From: Phytophthora quininea
Lineage: Eukaryota; Oomycota; Peronosporomycetes; Peronosporales; Peronosporaceae
Reading direction: 5' to 3'
DNA length: 64,000 nt
Assembly: GCA_011947345.1 (NCBI GenBank)
Contig: JAAVTG010000695.1
Coordinates: forward strand, 62,001-126,000
Positions 12,165 to 23,696 of the stretch are shown in pieces; positions within the stretch are counted from its first letter, which is position 1, and each line of letters opens with the position of its first letter. The translations under genes were made by a program, and so were the position numbers. A model generated the notes under the pieces. It ran no database searches. It saw only the letters and a list, made by a program, of their open reading frames with translations, and was not told the origin of the DNA.

Positions 12165-13178
12165 ATGAGCAGGTGCACAGAGCTGCCCCCGAGTGACTCA
12201 TGCAAATGCATTTAGGTTGCAGTCTCATGCTTCTTGTGCATTTTTTGCTGTACAGACCAACGATCAAGCAGGTGATCGCCGAGCAAAAGGCCAAGCAGTC
12301 GGCGGCCTTCATCACGTTCGTGCCGTGCGCGTACAAGACCAAGGCCGACACGGTGGACATCCTGCTGGGGCTGCAGCGCGGCGGCGCCAATATCATCGAG
12401 GTGGGCATCCCGTACTCGGATCCGCAGGCTGACGGCCCCACGATCCAGCGCGCGCACCAGGTGGGCGTGGACCAGGGCATCACTTTGCACGACGTGCTGG
12501 CTACGGTGACTGAGGCCCGCAACAAGGGGCTCACGGTACCCGTGGTGCTCATGGGCTACTACAACAACATCCTGCAGTACGGCGAAGACAAGATCTGTCC
12601 TGACGCACAGAAGGGTGAGTTTATAGCAATGGGAAAGCTGGGCTTTGATGGTTGTGTTGACGGTGTTGATGTGTTGCAGCTGGCGTGGACGGGTTTATTA
12701 TTGTGGATCTGCCGCCGGAGGAGGCCAAGCCGCTGAGTGACGACGCAGCCAAGCACGGCCTCGCTTACATCCCGCTGGTGTCCCCACGACGACCGAAGAG
12801 CGCATGAAACTCATCGACTCGGTCGCACACGGTTTCGTGTACTGCGTGAGCCTTACTGGTGTGACAGGCGCTCGCTCTCAGCTGCCGCCCAACCTCGACG
12901 CGTTCATGGCCAAGAGTACGTTTGTTATATTGCGTGATTGTGGTGGACTGGTTTGATGATGTTGATATTGCGGCTGCCGTGCAGTTCGAGCGAACGTGAA
13001 GCATCCGCTGGCGCTGGGCTTTGGACTATCGACGCGGGAGCACTTTGTGCAGGCTAGCGCACTCGCCGACGGCGTCGTGATTGGCTCCAAGATCGTCAAG
13101 ATTATCGAGGACGCTCCCGATACGGCCACCCGCGCCGCCAACGTCGAGGCCTTCGCTAAGAGCATCGTGGACCCATAG
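12165..13178 (+). CDS. Tryptophan synthase alpha chain
   Basis: There are four exons: 12165-12172, 12256-12614, 12680-12915 and 12985-13178. The first exon is only 8 nt; joining it gives MSRPTIKQVIAEQ. Family motifs include AAFITFVPC, the catalytic Glu in IIEVGIPYSDPQADGP, FIIVDLPPEEA, YCVSLTGVTGAR and ALGFGLSTREHF. The enzyme cleaves indole-3-glycerol phosphate to indole in the last step of tryptophan synthesis. Only the alpha domain is present before the stop at 13178, whereas many fungi carry a fused alpha-beta protein. One frame break sits in the C4 run at 12782-12785; one more C restores LVSPTTTEERMKL. Length is about 265 residues, normal for TrpA. Confidence 0.93.
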
Positions 13179-13624
13179 CGCACCCCAATTTGAGCTTCCA
13201 GCAAAGTAGTCTTCAAAAACCTTCAATATACTAACTAGTGAGCATGCAAAACTTGTTCGGCAAAGTGTTGAAGTCGCTGAATCGTGCCACGATTGAACTG
13301 CTCTTTGATTGGCTGTTCAACTCGATACTGAATGCAAGTGAAAAGAGACGACTGGTCACGGGGAAGCGAGCAAAAACTTGAGCTCATTTCGGCTTTTGCC
13401 ATGGAGTGAGTAGTAGGAAGTCAAGTGCATGCTGTAGCATACTTCGAAGCCCGGTGTGTCTGTCCTATTAGACTAAGGATCGGGTCAAAATGTGTGCAAT
13501 AGAGAGCTGCCCGTCAGGGTGTCAGTACTGGGTGATCCGCTAAATATAGCGCATTAGTCTCAGAATCTGCCAATCGACGCGCGAACATGCTTTTACAACA
13601 GTAGCGAGTAGATTTCGATATCTT
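13179..13624 (+). other. Intergenic / 5' region of the TPR gene
   Basis: No independent gene is seen. An ATGGA-GTGAGTAG at about 13400 could be a tiny first exon with a donor, spliced near 13606 to give M-E-F-R-Y-L in front of the TPR start. This is unproven. Confidence 0.3.
13382..13397 (+). promoter_or_regulatory. Oomycete initiator-like element
   Basis: GCTCATTTCGGCTTTT matches 14 of 16 positions of the oomycete core initiator consensus as I remember it (GCTCATTYYNCAWTTT). It precedes an ATG followed by a GTGAGT donor, upstream of the TPR gene. Confidence 0.35.
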
Positions 13625-14358
13625 ATGGAGGCGCTGAAGGCCGAGGGCAATGCGCTCTTCCAGCAAGGTCGCTTCGAGGAGGCCGTGGAAGTGTACAGCT
13701 CTGTATTGATGCAATTGCAAGAGTCGATGGCTCGAAATGACGCTGCATTGGCATTGGAGACGGCTGTACGACTCAACCGGGCATGGGCCTGGATCCAGAA
13801 GCCTGGCTGCACGGTCGAGAGCGACCTGATCGCTGCTGAAAGCGACTGCAGCGTCGTGATCGAGAGGGACCCGAGCTGCGTCAAGGCTTTCTATCGTCGA
13901 GCTCTAGCGAGGGAGCGCAGAGGCCACTGGAAGCTGGCGATGCAGGATGCACTTGCGATGCAGCGACTCGAGCCTAGGAATCCGTCGGTGGGGCCGTTGA
14001 TAGAAAGGCTGCAGCGACTGACCCAGGACGAGGAGGAACTTGCGCCGATGTTGAGTCAGTGCACGATCAATGGCAACGAAGCGGTGAAAAAGTGGACAGG
14101 ATAGAAACAATGCACAACGAGGCAGAAGAAGCGTGGCGTGCACTGCAGGCGGACGAGATGAACTTGCAAAGGGTGCACTCGTCCACGGTGAAGAGCAAAC
14201 GTAAACCCAGGAACGATAAGAAGGTAACGCAGCAGAATTTACCAGTGAATGGCGACATCTTTCAGAAAACGGATGATCTGTGGGCGTCGCTGCGGCGAGA
14301 GGAGACGACGATAATCTCGAAGGCATTCGCTCGCAAGACAGGAAGGGAGCAGGGCTAG
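13625..14358 (+). CDS. TPR (tetratricopeptide repeat) protein, DNAJC7/TTC-like
   Basis: The N-terminus has two to three TPR units: EALKAEGNALFQQGRFEEAV, a second helix pair around AVRLNRAWAWIQ, and CVKAFYRRALARERRGHWKLA. These repeats bind partner proteins such as chaperones. The frame stops at 14104, but one extra A in the run at 14087-14091 joins it to a second frame (VDRIETMHNEAEEAWRALQ) that ends at 14358, so the real product is about 244 residues. The C-terminal half is charged and coiled-coil-like, with a basic patch (KSKRKPRNDKK). An upstream micro-exon is possible. The exact orthologue is not recognised. Confidence 0.75.
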
Positions 14359-14502
14359 TTCATTGTGCTGAAAGAATAAACAGGTTCCAACCTCCAACTC
14401 TTGCTCTGCTGTTCACATGAACCACACAAGAGTCAAAACGCAAACACTTTGTCACGTTTTCGCAATGATGTTACTAGTACAATGTTCTACTCGCCCAGAG
14501 TC

Positions 14503-17500
14503 CTACCAGTCCTCGTCGCCATCACTCTCCAGATCGATGATCTGAGGGCGAGATCGCCGAAAGCGAAGGCCACAACCAGCACAAGTTTGGTTAGACGAAG
14601 GGTTAATCAAAGTACAACGGGAGCAGCTCCACACAGGAGCGTTACCTGAATTGCCGCCTTGCTCGCCCACTGCGTCGTCAGCAGGCGCCGATTGAGTAAG
14701 AGCGATGTTACCGTAGTATTCATCCTCGTCACTGTCGGAGCCCACGAAGTCGTTGAGACGCTGCTTCTTTGGCGAGTGAGATCCCGCTGCCAAGCTTTCA
14801 GTCTCCAGGGCAAACGATACCCTCCTCTTCAGCTGAGGTGACGATGACGCTAACGATTCCGTAGGAATTGGACGGGATGACTCCTCGAGCGAATTTGTTG
14901 GTGTCGTGCGGCGACTGGGTGGCGGCTGCGGCGTCGACGGAGTGCTAGAAATCCGGACTTCAGCTGGGGAGAGCTACGATTCGTGGCAGGTTGAAACTCA
15001 AACTCAGCTTCACCCTCACTTTCCGACTCTGTCATACCTCCGCCCACAATATCCTCTTCGTCACTACTGCTGGATAATAGTTCAGCCAAATCTTCGGAGT
15101 CAATTGAGTCGTTGCGCTTCTTCGACTTTGCTTTTGGTCGCTTGGGTTTCTCTTCCTTCTCCGCACGCTGTTTATTCGCAGCCTCGATGATTTCCAGTCG
15201 CTTACGTTTGCGCTCCTCGTTTTGCTGGTTTTCTTTCTCTTCGTTCTCGGCCTGATACTCCTGAAGAAGCTCCCAGTCGATACGGCAACTGAAAGCAAAA
15301 CTGATGAGATCGTTCTGTACTTGTTGGAGGGCTGCCTGCATTACTTCATCATCGACAGAAGCGTAGGAACGGTGATGGCCCCAGCTATTCAGATCCTCTT
15401 CAGGCGGCATCCCAATTTGCGGATGGTAGCATCTGTCGGCATCTCCATCGCTTGAAGTGTCGTTGTCTGAAGTGGTTTCCCCACTGTCTTCCTTTCCACT
15501 TTCGTCGTCGTCATCTAATACAATCACTGACGGCGATTTTTGAGGGTCGTTAGTGCTTCTCCATTGGCAGCGTTCACACTTGAGCTGGTCGTGTGTGTCG
15601 GACATTGTTTCTTTCCTGAACACAAACAACCGCTTCAAATCTTTGGATGACAGCGAGTTCACCTCCTCTTTATCGTCGACGATGTTTTGAAGCCCTTCCT
15701 TGGACAATTGCCGCTGGAAGATCTTCTCTTCGAGCGTCCCTGTCGCTAGGAAACGATAGACATAACACATTTTCTTCTGTCCTTCGCGCCAAACTCGAGC
15801 TGCAGCCTGCTTATCCGTGGCAGGATTCCAATCAGGATCAAACAGCACTAGGCGATTTGCTCCGATCAAGTTCAATCCACACCCACCGGCTTTACTTGAC
15901 AGCAAGAACGCAAACGAATTTGTAGTTGGATCGTTGAAAGTGTCGACCAGCTTCTTTCTCTTTTGGCCGACGTTGTGCCATCCAAGCGAACAAACGGCAA
16001 ATGCCGCTCCTGACACAAGTTCGATACGACGTCAAGAGTTTGTGTGTAGTTGGACACAATCACGATTCGATCTGTGGTAGTTTTCTTCATCGAAAGCATG
16101 AGTCGATCCAGCAAAAGCATCTTCCCCGACCAGTCTGGGTGGCATGTACGGTGTCCGAAGCCTCCGTGGCGGAGGCGTCCTCCATCGCTCCCATGATCGT
16201 CCATTCCTCTCGCAGCAGCAAAATAGTGAGCACAATTGCTAAATCCTGGCAATTTGGTATTGGTTTTCCGTTTTCGTCAAATATCAAGAGCGGGTGGTTG
16301 CACAGCTTTTTAAAGCCGTGATTGACGACAGCACGTTGGCATTCTGCTTTTTCATCAGGTCGCGGCATGCACTGGATGACAGAAAATGCATGTACAGTTG
16401 CTCTTGCAGCGGCGACAGTGGGCAACAAATTACTTGCATGAGCTTTGGTGGCAAGTGCTTTGCGTTCAGGATGTTGCCTCGACGCAAGATGAACTGGTTG
16501 ACGATCTCACACAACATGGCTGAGCACGACTGCGCCACATTCCGCTCGCGATCCGTCGAATCGGGCTCGTCCGATCAAGATTGGCCCCAGATAGTTTTTC
16601 CGAAACTCGCTTGGTGTGCCAAGGATATTGGGGTTTGTAAAGTCCACCATGGCGAAAAATTCCTCCAAGTCGTTCTGCATCGGTGTGCCAGAGAGAAGCA
16701 CACGTTTCCTACACGCCAGGGACGACAGCGCTCTGTTAATCTGCGAACTTGCATTCTTCAGTCGATGTGCTTCGTCACAAATCAGTAATTCGCAACAGGC
16801 TGGCGTCTCTGCGAACTTCTCGGCGTGCATGCGGAACGTTTCGTACGAAATAATCAGCACCTGTGCTGAGAACCCGGGTCTGGGCCTCTTACTTCCTTCA
16901 ATAAACTGTTTAATGCCCTTGATCACCGTTTCCCGCTTCGCTTCATACAACGCGATCGTCTTCACTCTGCCGTGCAGCCACTTGATAATCTCATCATCCC
17001 AGTTCTTCACCAACGACGTCGGACACACAACAATTGCCCGTTTCACTGTCGGCTGCATCTCCATTCCCGTCATCAACAGCGTGTACATTAGCGTGATACT
17101 CTGCAGCGTCTTTCCGAGGCCCATATCATCAGCCAAGATGCATCCTTGACCGGCGAACCCCTCACTTGGCACACACAGTCAAACATGAACTGCACACCTT
17201 CTCTCTGGTGAGGTCTCAGGAACTTGCCGACGATCTCAGGCACGATGACTTTCTTCTCGGGGTCCGTCTCACTCTGCCATAGCACAAGTGGGGGCGGCGC
17301 ATCTGCCACTGGGGCTGCTGGGGCTGCTGTGTCTTCTTCTATAACTGGCTCCGGCTCCACGGGCGTGTCCAGCTCCTCCACCTCCACCTCTAAAGGTGGC
17401 AGGTCGTGCTTGATCAACGGCTTAAGGCGTTGGACGTCCATCGTCGGCGCATGCCCAGCGTCTTAACCTGCAGCAGGCGGTTGCTCTCCTCCGATCGACC

Positions 17501-17773
17501 TCCTTCTCCACATGGAGACTTGAACGGCCGTCGAAGGCGCTGGGCACGGCGCTCGGGCTCCATGACCAGGAAAGACAGGAACGGCAGTCGCTTGACGCTC
17601 AAAGACGCGCCGCTACGCAGCGCCTGGCGGTTCTCGGCAGCGCTCTCGTCCTCCCATGCGTCCTCGTCTTCATGGTCGTCCACATGCGGCTTGTGAGCGC
17701 CCTTGGTGGGCAGCACGAACGGCTTGAATTGGCCGCCCGCGTGCGCTCCGGGACGGCGCCGCAGCAGCGACAT
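14503..17773 (-). CDS. RAD54: RAD54-type SNF2 DNA translocase with C-terminal RanBP2 zinc finger
   Basis: The N-terminus ([19 protein letters not shown]) is RAD54-like. SNF2 motifs follow: [13 protein letters not shown], Walker [34 protein letters not shown], and helicase C-terminal motifs [24 protein letters not shown] and [12 protein letters not shown]. The RAD54 C-terminal signature ([12 protein letters not shown], then [16 protein letters not shown]) confirms the family. RAD54 drives RAD51-mediated strand exchange in homologous recombination. Beyond the usual end there is an acidic/basic extension of about 200 residues finishing in [20 protein letters not shown], a RanBP2-type zinc finger. 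Frame breaks near 17440, 17165, 16545, 16310, 16150, 15985 and 14975 mostly need one base in a homopolymer. It shares a 139-bp divergent promoter region with the PPR gene. Confidence 0.92.
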
Positions 17774-17912
17774 CGCTTGGACTATTGCTGACTTGATGTT
17801 TGTATACCGCAGACACGACCATCACTCATGCAATTAAAAGTAAAATGACGTATGCTAGGTCATGGGCTGTCATTTTTGTGCTTTTTGGCACCTCACATAG
17901 GAGTGGCTCGAG
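17774..17912. promoter_or_regulatory. Divergent promoter region of RAD54 and the PPR gene
   Basis: A 139-bp stretch separates the two start codons. It contains GTCATTTTTGTGCTTTTT at about 17869, a partial initiator match toward the PPR gene. Confidence 0.4.
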
Positions 17913-20900
17913 ATGGCCGCCACGGCGTTGCGCTGCACGCTGCTGCGCAGACTACGCAGTCTTCCGTCGGCCCTCTCGACGGCTGCATCTAATAGAGACG
18001 AGTGTCTTCCTATTGCAGGCCTCAGCACTCGCCAATTTGCTGTCAATACAACAGAAGACTCACAAGATCGACCGAGACCTGCCTCTAATCGTGCTAATGG
18101 ACTGAAACTCTCGCGGAACGTGGAGAATGCAGTGCAGTGGTTGGAAGCACAGCTCCCAGAAGGGAAGAGTAGCAATTTCTATAGCCAGAAAATGCGGGAC
18201 GCTCTGCAGAACGGTAACATCTCTGGCGCTGTGGTCATCATGGAGACATTGCATCGGAGACATCCAGAGAAGGCGGTGCTAACGCAGTACAGCTACAACC
18301 TGCTTCTACGTCATCTCTGCAAGCAGCAGCATACCATTCCCAATGCAAATTTGAGCCGGATACTGAGCATTTTGGACGTGATGATCAGCTATGGATGTGT
18401 GAATCTCTCGAGCTTTCAAGTGGCCATGGCTGCCTGCAGTCGCGCGCGAGACCTGCGCAGTGCCAAGTCTGTTATTGAGAGAATGAAAGAGTGTAAGATG
18501 CAGCCGGACGAACGGATTTATGGATTCCTGATTAACTGCTGTGCGCGAAAGAATGGTTTGGTGGGCAAAGCGGAACACTATTTCGACGAAATGCTGAACG
18601 AGGGACTCAATCCGACGGTCCTGGTGGTAAATGCGATGCTGAGAGTGTATTCACGAGATGTCGGGCGGTCGAAGGTGATGCTGGACCTGGTGCATCGTGC
18701 AGTGAGGGAATTTAAAGTCTATCCTGACGGTGTGACTACTCGTATGGTCATTTTTTACCTTTTGAGTGAAAACAATGTAGAGGGCGCTGTTGATATTTTA
18801 CGATCCGTGGCGAATATCTCTTGGTACGGATAACAATGGACCAATTCCTATGGAGCGACCTGTGGTGAACGCGTTAATTGATGCGTGTATTCAGCATGGT
18901 GATTGGGGGCAAGCTGACGATGTCATTTCTCTCGCCAAAAGTAGATTTACGCTCACTTCTGGTGATCAAAAGGATGTCCTAAACGCGGAAATTCTAGAAG
19001 AGCAGGTCAGAACACGTGACGCCTTGACAAAACCGTCGGTTTGGACACTTCGAGAGCAAGATGTATCACAGATGACGTTCCAACAGCGGAAAGCTTTCTG
19101 GTTGACACGAAGTCGACACGAGAGCGTAGATCGCGGATTAGAGCTGCTGAGTTCGGATCGGTTGGCAACTTACAGGAGGCCCAGAATGCATAAACTCTCT
19201 CTAAGACTTGAGGGGAAATTGCGTGTTCTGAATGAAATGATCCACGCAGGAACTGCCACTGCTGCAGAATTTAATGCTGTTCTAACTGCCTGCGGTCGAG
19301 ATGGACAATTAACCAAAGCGGAAGATGTGCTGTCCAAAATGAAGCGATATGCAGAGTCGTCCCCAGAATGCGAGCCGTCCACATGGAGTTACAATGCATT
19401 GCTAAATGCTTGTGCTGTATCCGGTGATATTCACCGCATAGAAGACATTATTAATGAATTTATGGAGCACGACGTACTGCCTGATCACGTGACGCTGAAT
19501 ACTGTCCTCAAGGCACATGTTACAAGTTTACTTAACGGTTCAGGAGGAAATTCTAGCGACCGGTTTGACAATGTGATGCAAGCTATCTCATTCTATGAGT
19601 GGTGCACGGATACCCAGAAGATCGATCCGGACGCAGCGTCATACTACTCACTGTTTCGTCTGTTTAATGTGTTTTTGGGAGGTAGGTTTAGTGGTGCTGC
19701 TTTTCGCAGCAACGAGGATGAGGAAGCCGACGACGAGCGAGACGAACAGTTGCATCAATGGATGGAGAATTTTATTGTGACGACGTGTCGTGATGCCCCA
19801 CATGCTTCCCTAGATGTTGGCGTCTTCAACTCTGCGTTCGACTTCTATTATCGGCGGGGCAATGGCGATGGATCCTTGTCATTGTTCAACTTAATGCAAA
19901 GCCGTGATTTCCCTCCTGATGATACGACACTAGGGTTAATCTTTGCAACCTGGGCAAGCGGCCGACAGATTCAAGTGGGATTACAATTGCTGGACCATTT
20001 GATGGCTCAACGTTATAAGCCTTCTCTGAAGGTCCTCAACGGAGCAATATCAATGTGTGCGAATTCAGAGAATCCCAGTGGAGCACTTGAATTGCTCCGA
20101 GCAATTGAAGCTTCTGACGAGTACGAACCTACAGTGCAGACTTATGACGGAGTTGTGCGCGCTTTTGCCATCGCTGGGGATGTGTCTAACGCCTGGAGCA
20201 TTGCAAGCGAGATGGAAAGAAAACTTGGAAAGGTTTCTGTGAGTATCTACAACCGTGTTATTGAAGCCTGTTGTGGCGCTGGTGCGCCTGAGCGTGCTTT
20301 AAAAGTATTGGAATTGATGCATGACACGAATGGCATCGCTCCCAATGTAGAGTCGTACAATTTAACGCTGCAAGCTTTCGTCGTAGCTGGAGCGCGGTTA
20401 AACGAAGACGAAGAAGAGGACGATGAAGAATATGAAGAGTTTGACGACGAAGAAGAAGAAGACTACGAAAATATAGACGGAGTTAAGGAGGAATATAGAG
20501 CTGAATACGTGGCAGAAGAAGAAGTTGAAGACGCCGAAGACGACGGAGAACGAGCGCGCGAGTTTCGTGAACGAGCAGTCTGGGTTCGTGAAAACGTCCA
20601 TAACCTCCTTTCTAAGATGCACAAACATCGAAAGACACGAGAAGATGAAACAAGTTTCAAGCATGCGCTTGCTGCTTGTAGTTTGCATGAGGATCCGGAC
20701 GGAGTGGTTATCATATTTGATCGACTCATTACGCGGAGAATGGGAGAAGAATCCCATGTGCTGAAATGCGAGCTCGTGAGTGAAGACAGCTTTTGGCCTA
20801 CATTGAAGCATGCCAGATTTTGCAAGACAAAGATCGTCTTGTCGAAGTCTCGGATTTCTTGCGTCAATGGCACATTGCAAGGAAACAGCCACCCCGTTGA

Positions 20901-21288
20901 GCGTTGTGATGGAATTGCTGGATTCCCTGGAAGCTGTTGGCGAATGGCGCCACGCTGTTCGACTACTACCTGACTTGCAGTCACTGTTCGGAATTACACC
21001 TAGCGTGGTGTTTTTTAACCGCGCGATGCAGATGTGCAATAAGGCTGGAGAGCACCAGCTCGTGCCTTCCATTTTGCCACGATGGAAGACGCCACGGCCT
21101 ACCGTGTCTTACCTGACTCGGAGAGTTATATACAACGTATTTACGCTGAAGAGCAGCAAGAAAATTGGACAGTAGCTACAGATTTCTTCGTAGAGATGAA
21201 AAAGAAGTGCCGAAGCGAGGACATTTCACCAAAGCAACTCCAGAAAATTGCCTTGGGCCGGTACAGCTTGCGCCAGAAGGAGTATTAA
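17913..21288 (+). CDS. Pentatricopeptide repeat (PPR) protein, organellar
   Basis: A long PPR protein of about 1,120 residues with a mitochondrial presequence (MAATALRCTLLRRLRSLPSA). Repeats with the usual helix pairs recur across the protein, for example YSYNLLLRHLCKQ, TWSYNALLNACAVSGDI, TVQTYDGVVRAFAIAGD and VSIYNRVIEACCGAGAPERA. PPR proteins bind specific organellar RNAs in processing or translation. A strongly acidic insert (Glu/Asp-rich, about 20400-20570) interrupts the repeat array. The frame breaks at about 18830, 20815, 20895 and 21075. The last three are repaired by one base in TTTT, CCCC and TTTT runs. The last exon ends QLQKIALGRYSLRQKEY at 21288, 46 bp before the 3' end of the convergent MFS gene. 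Confidence 0.85.
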
Positions 21289-21334
21289 TCACAATCATGG
21301 TATTCCCGCGGCTTTACACTGTACTGCTCACCAT

Positions 21335-23091
21335 TTACATTTGGTTCTCTAGCAAACTTTCTTCTTCGTCACGAAGCACAGGAATTGAGGAAGACAAAGG
21401 AAATCCGTAGTTGGGGCTGCCGGGATAGCTGCTTGCGGAAGTACTGGTATTGGTACTGCTGTATCCTTCCGAGGAACTGGCTGAGCTCGAATAGATAGAC
21501 TTGTCCGACGCAAAGCAATGGAAAAACAAGGCGCCAAATACCAGCACGGCCGCAGCAATCGCGAACACCAAGTCCCAAGAACCCGTCGCCTCCAGAATCG
21601 CGCCCGTCACAATGTTGCCCACAATGCCAGGGATCGTGCCAAACGTGTTCGACACCCCCATCACGTGCGCCGCGTGGTTCGGCGCGATATCGATCATGTT
21701 CACCCAGTACCCCGCCATCGCAGCTCGGCTCGTGAACAGCGTCAGCGACAGCAAACCCACCGCCACCGGAGCTGTTTTCGCCAGACGCAGCGAGAACAAG
21801 AAGAATGCACAACCCAGAAACGAAAACGCGTTCAAGCCCTGACGAACGTGCAGCTCGCGGTATCCGCGAGTCACCAGCAGATCGCCGATGCGCCCGAACA
21901 GCAACGTGCCCGTGTACCCGCACATGTACGGCAGTGCGGCAGCAAACCCACCTTTCTTGCCCAGATCGATATCCAACGCCTGCTGGAAGTACTGCGGGAT
22001 CCAGCCCAGCAGCACGTACCAACTGTAGTTGTAGCACATATGAGCCACGTAGATGGCCCAGGCAGGTCGAGACGTCAACAACACCCGCCAGTTCATCGCG
22101 TGGGTGTCCAGCTCGGCTCGGGAGCTTTGACGGCGGTGGGTCTCGGGGTCGATGGTGCGGTTTCGAACGATAAACGTGCGCTCCTCCGCCGAGATGTGCG
22201 GGTCTTCTTCAGGTCGGCTCACGCCCAGGAAGAAGTACACCACCACCCAGATGAAGCTCAGCACGCCGAACACGATGAAGATGCGCTGCCAGCCAGCGTG
22301 TTCCATGATGAACGGCGACACCAGCAGTGCGGTAATCGTTCCCAGATCGGAGCCGCTCGCCACAAGTGACACGAGACGACTGCGCTCCTGCAGTGGATAC
22401 CAGGCTCCAGCGACCTGGTGCATGCACGGGAAGAGGATGCCTTCTCCGAGTCCCATGCCAGCTCGAGCGAAGAACAAGCACGTGAGGCATTTCGCCACCA
22501 CCACCGTCGACAGGTCCTAAGGGGAGTGCAGCGAAGAAACGAAGAAACGAAGAAACGAAGAAACGAAGAAACGGAGACACGTTGTTAGATGACAGGACAA
22601 AACGAAATAATACCCCTGGCACTGGCACTTACGAACAACGTCCAGACGATGACACCGGTTAGCAGCACGACCTTCGCGCCGAACCTCGCAGCCAAGTAGC
22701 CTCCCAGAATCTGCAGTGGTAGTCATGGTCGAGTTTAGCCTTTGATCAACTTCCTCAAAACGTCCATTTCGACATCACTGTCGACCCCACCTGCGTGCAC
22801 ATGTATCCATAGAAGAATGCGGACAGGACTTCTCCCTGTTCGGTCTTGTTGGTCACGAATACCGGCAGCGCGATCCCCATGTTGGTTCCTATTGCAATGT
22901 CAATGTATCATTGTCCGGATTCTCGCGGAATCTTTTCATGTCATTTCAATTCACTTACGGTCGGCGTAGCAGATCGTGGAGACCCAGAGACACAGGAACG
23001 CAGTGACGTAGCGGCGGTTGCCCGTGGGCATCGAAGAGGGCGCATCTCTTCCCATGACAGGGATCTTCTTCCACTCGGCCGCGTCCGCCAT
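21335..23091 (-). CDS. MFS anion/phosphate transporter, SLC17-like (copy A)
   Basis: There are four exons: 22959-23091, 22791-22888, 22633-22710 and 21335-22516. The first gives MADAAEWKKIPVMGRD and ends ICYADR. Later exons read NMGIALPVFVTNKTEQGEV, ILGGYLAARFGAKVVLL and then GLGEGILFPCMHQVAGAW, the classic SLC17 signature. Twelve membrane helices are expected; ASGSDLGTITALL and GWIPQYFQQAL are visible loop motifs. The family moves organic anions or phosphate, usually coupled to Na+ or H+. The cytosolic tail is Ser-rich (SSSASSSEGYSSTN). The frame is intact. From the end of exon 2 to just before the tail this copy is virtually identical to copy B, while exon 1 and the tail differ. Confidence 0.9.
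22536..22575. repeat. 8-bp tandem repeat GAAACGAA, 5 units (intron of MFS copy A)
   Basis: Five consecutive units, the last ending GGA, lie in intron 3. The same array in copy B has four units. It is one of two differences between the copies over about 1.35 kb. Confidence 0.9.
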
Positions 23092-23098
23092 GACCGCC

Positions 23099-23114
23099 AA
23101 AATGTCAAATGAGA
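23099..23114 (-). promoter_or_regulatory. Oomycete initiator-like element of MFS copy A
   Basis: On the minus strand TCTCATTTGACATTTT matches about 14 of 16 consensus positions and sits 8 nt before the ATG, implying a very short leader. Confidence 0.45.
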
Positions 23115-23696
23115 CCAAATTCGTATGTCGCGCCCGCACACTCATCAGCGATTTTTTCATCCAATCATACCGTAAAAATTCCAACTGGTCAGATTAAATT
23201 CCAACAAATACCGGTAAAGCGGATTTTCAATTTTGTGACTCTGTTTCGTTTTAATGACCGGAGCTCACCCTTCAGCCACAAAACCCACGAACCTCGGCGC
23301 CACGCAAGACGACTGCGAGGACGACAGCGCGCTGGGGGCTGCGAGGATGACAGCACGCTGGGGTGGCCGCGAGGACGACGGCACGCTGGGGGCGGTTGCC
23401 GCGCCAGATAAGGCGCACGTACACTCTGAAGTACGTACCTTGTGACGATCCTTCTGGATGAAGGTAGCGGCTACAGCTGCGGATTGGTGCGATCCCAGTC
23501 ATCGTCTCTGTATTAACGTGTAGTTTTCTGTTATGGCGAGTGTGTGTATGCTACTGTTTGGATGGCTGGAAGCGTATAAATGTCGGGAGCGCAGCTGGTG
23601 GTGTGGGGTCTGCAACAGCGCCGCTATCGACCCGGTCATGGAATTGCGCGATGTGCTCGTCTAATTTTCCCTGCTTGTGCATTTGCCGGAGAGCTT
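23115..23696. other. Intergenic region with a short minisatellite
   Basis: No supportable gene. The region holds the three-unit repeat at 23315-23396 and short open frames without family features or splice support. Confidence 0.4.
23315..23396. repeat. Imperfect 26-28-bp tandem repeat, 3 units
   Basis: Units start at 23315, 23341 and 23369. Each begins GCGAGGAYGACRGC and continues ACGCTGGGG or GCGCTGGGGG. This gives a spurious Asp-rich open frame. Confidence 0.75.

Noticed and set aside
21518..22369. 283-codon open frame antisense to MFS copy A (and its twin at 26534-27385)
   Set aside because: It is Arg/His/Gln-rich with no domain, and it is the mirror of a well-supported transporter with G/C-biased third positions.
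23315..23396. Asp-rich repeat protein in the minisatellite
   Set aside because: The frame comes only from the tandem repeat, with no start context or splice sites.
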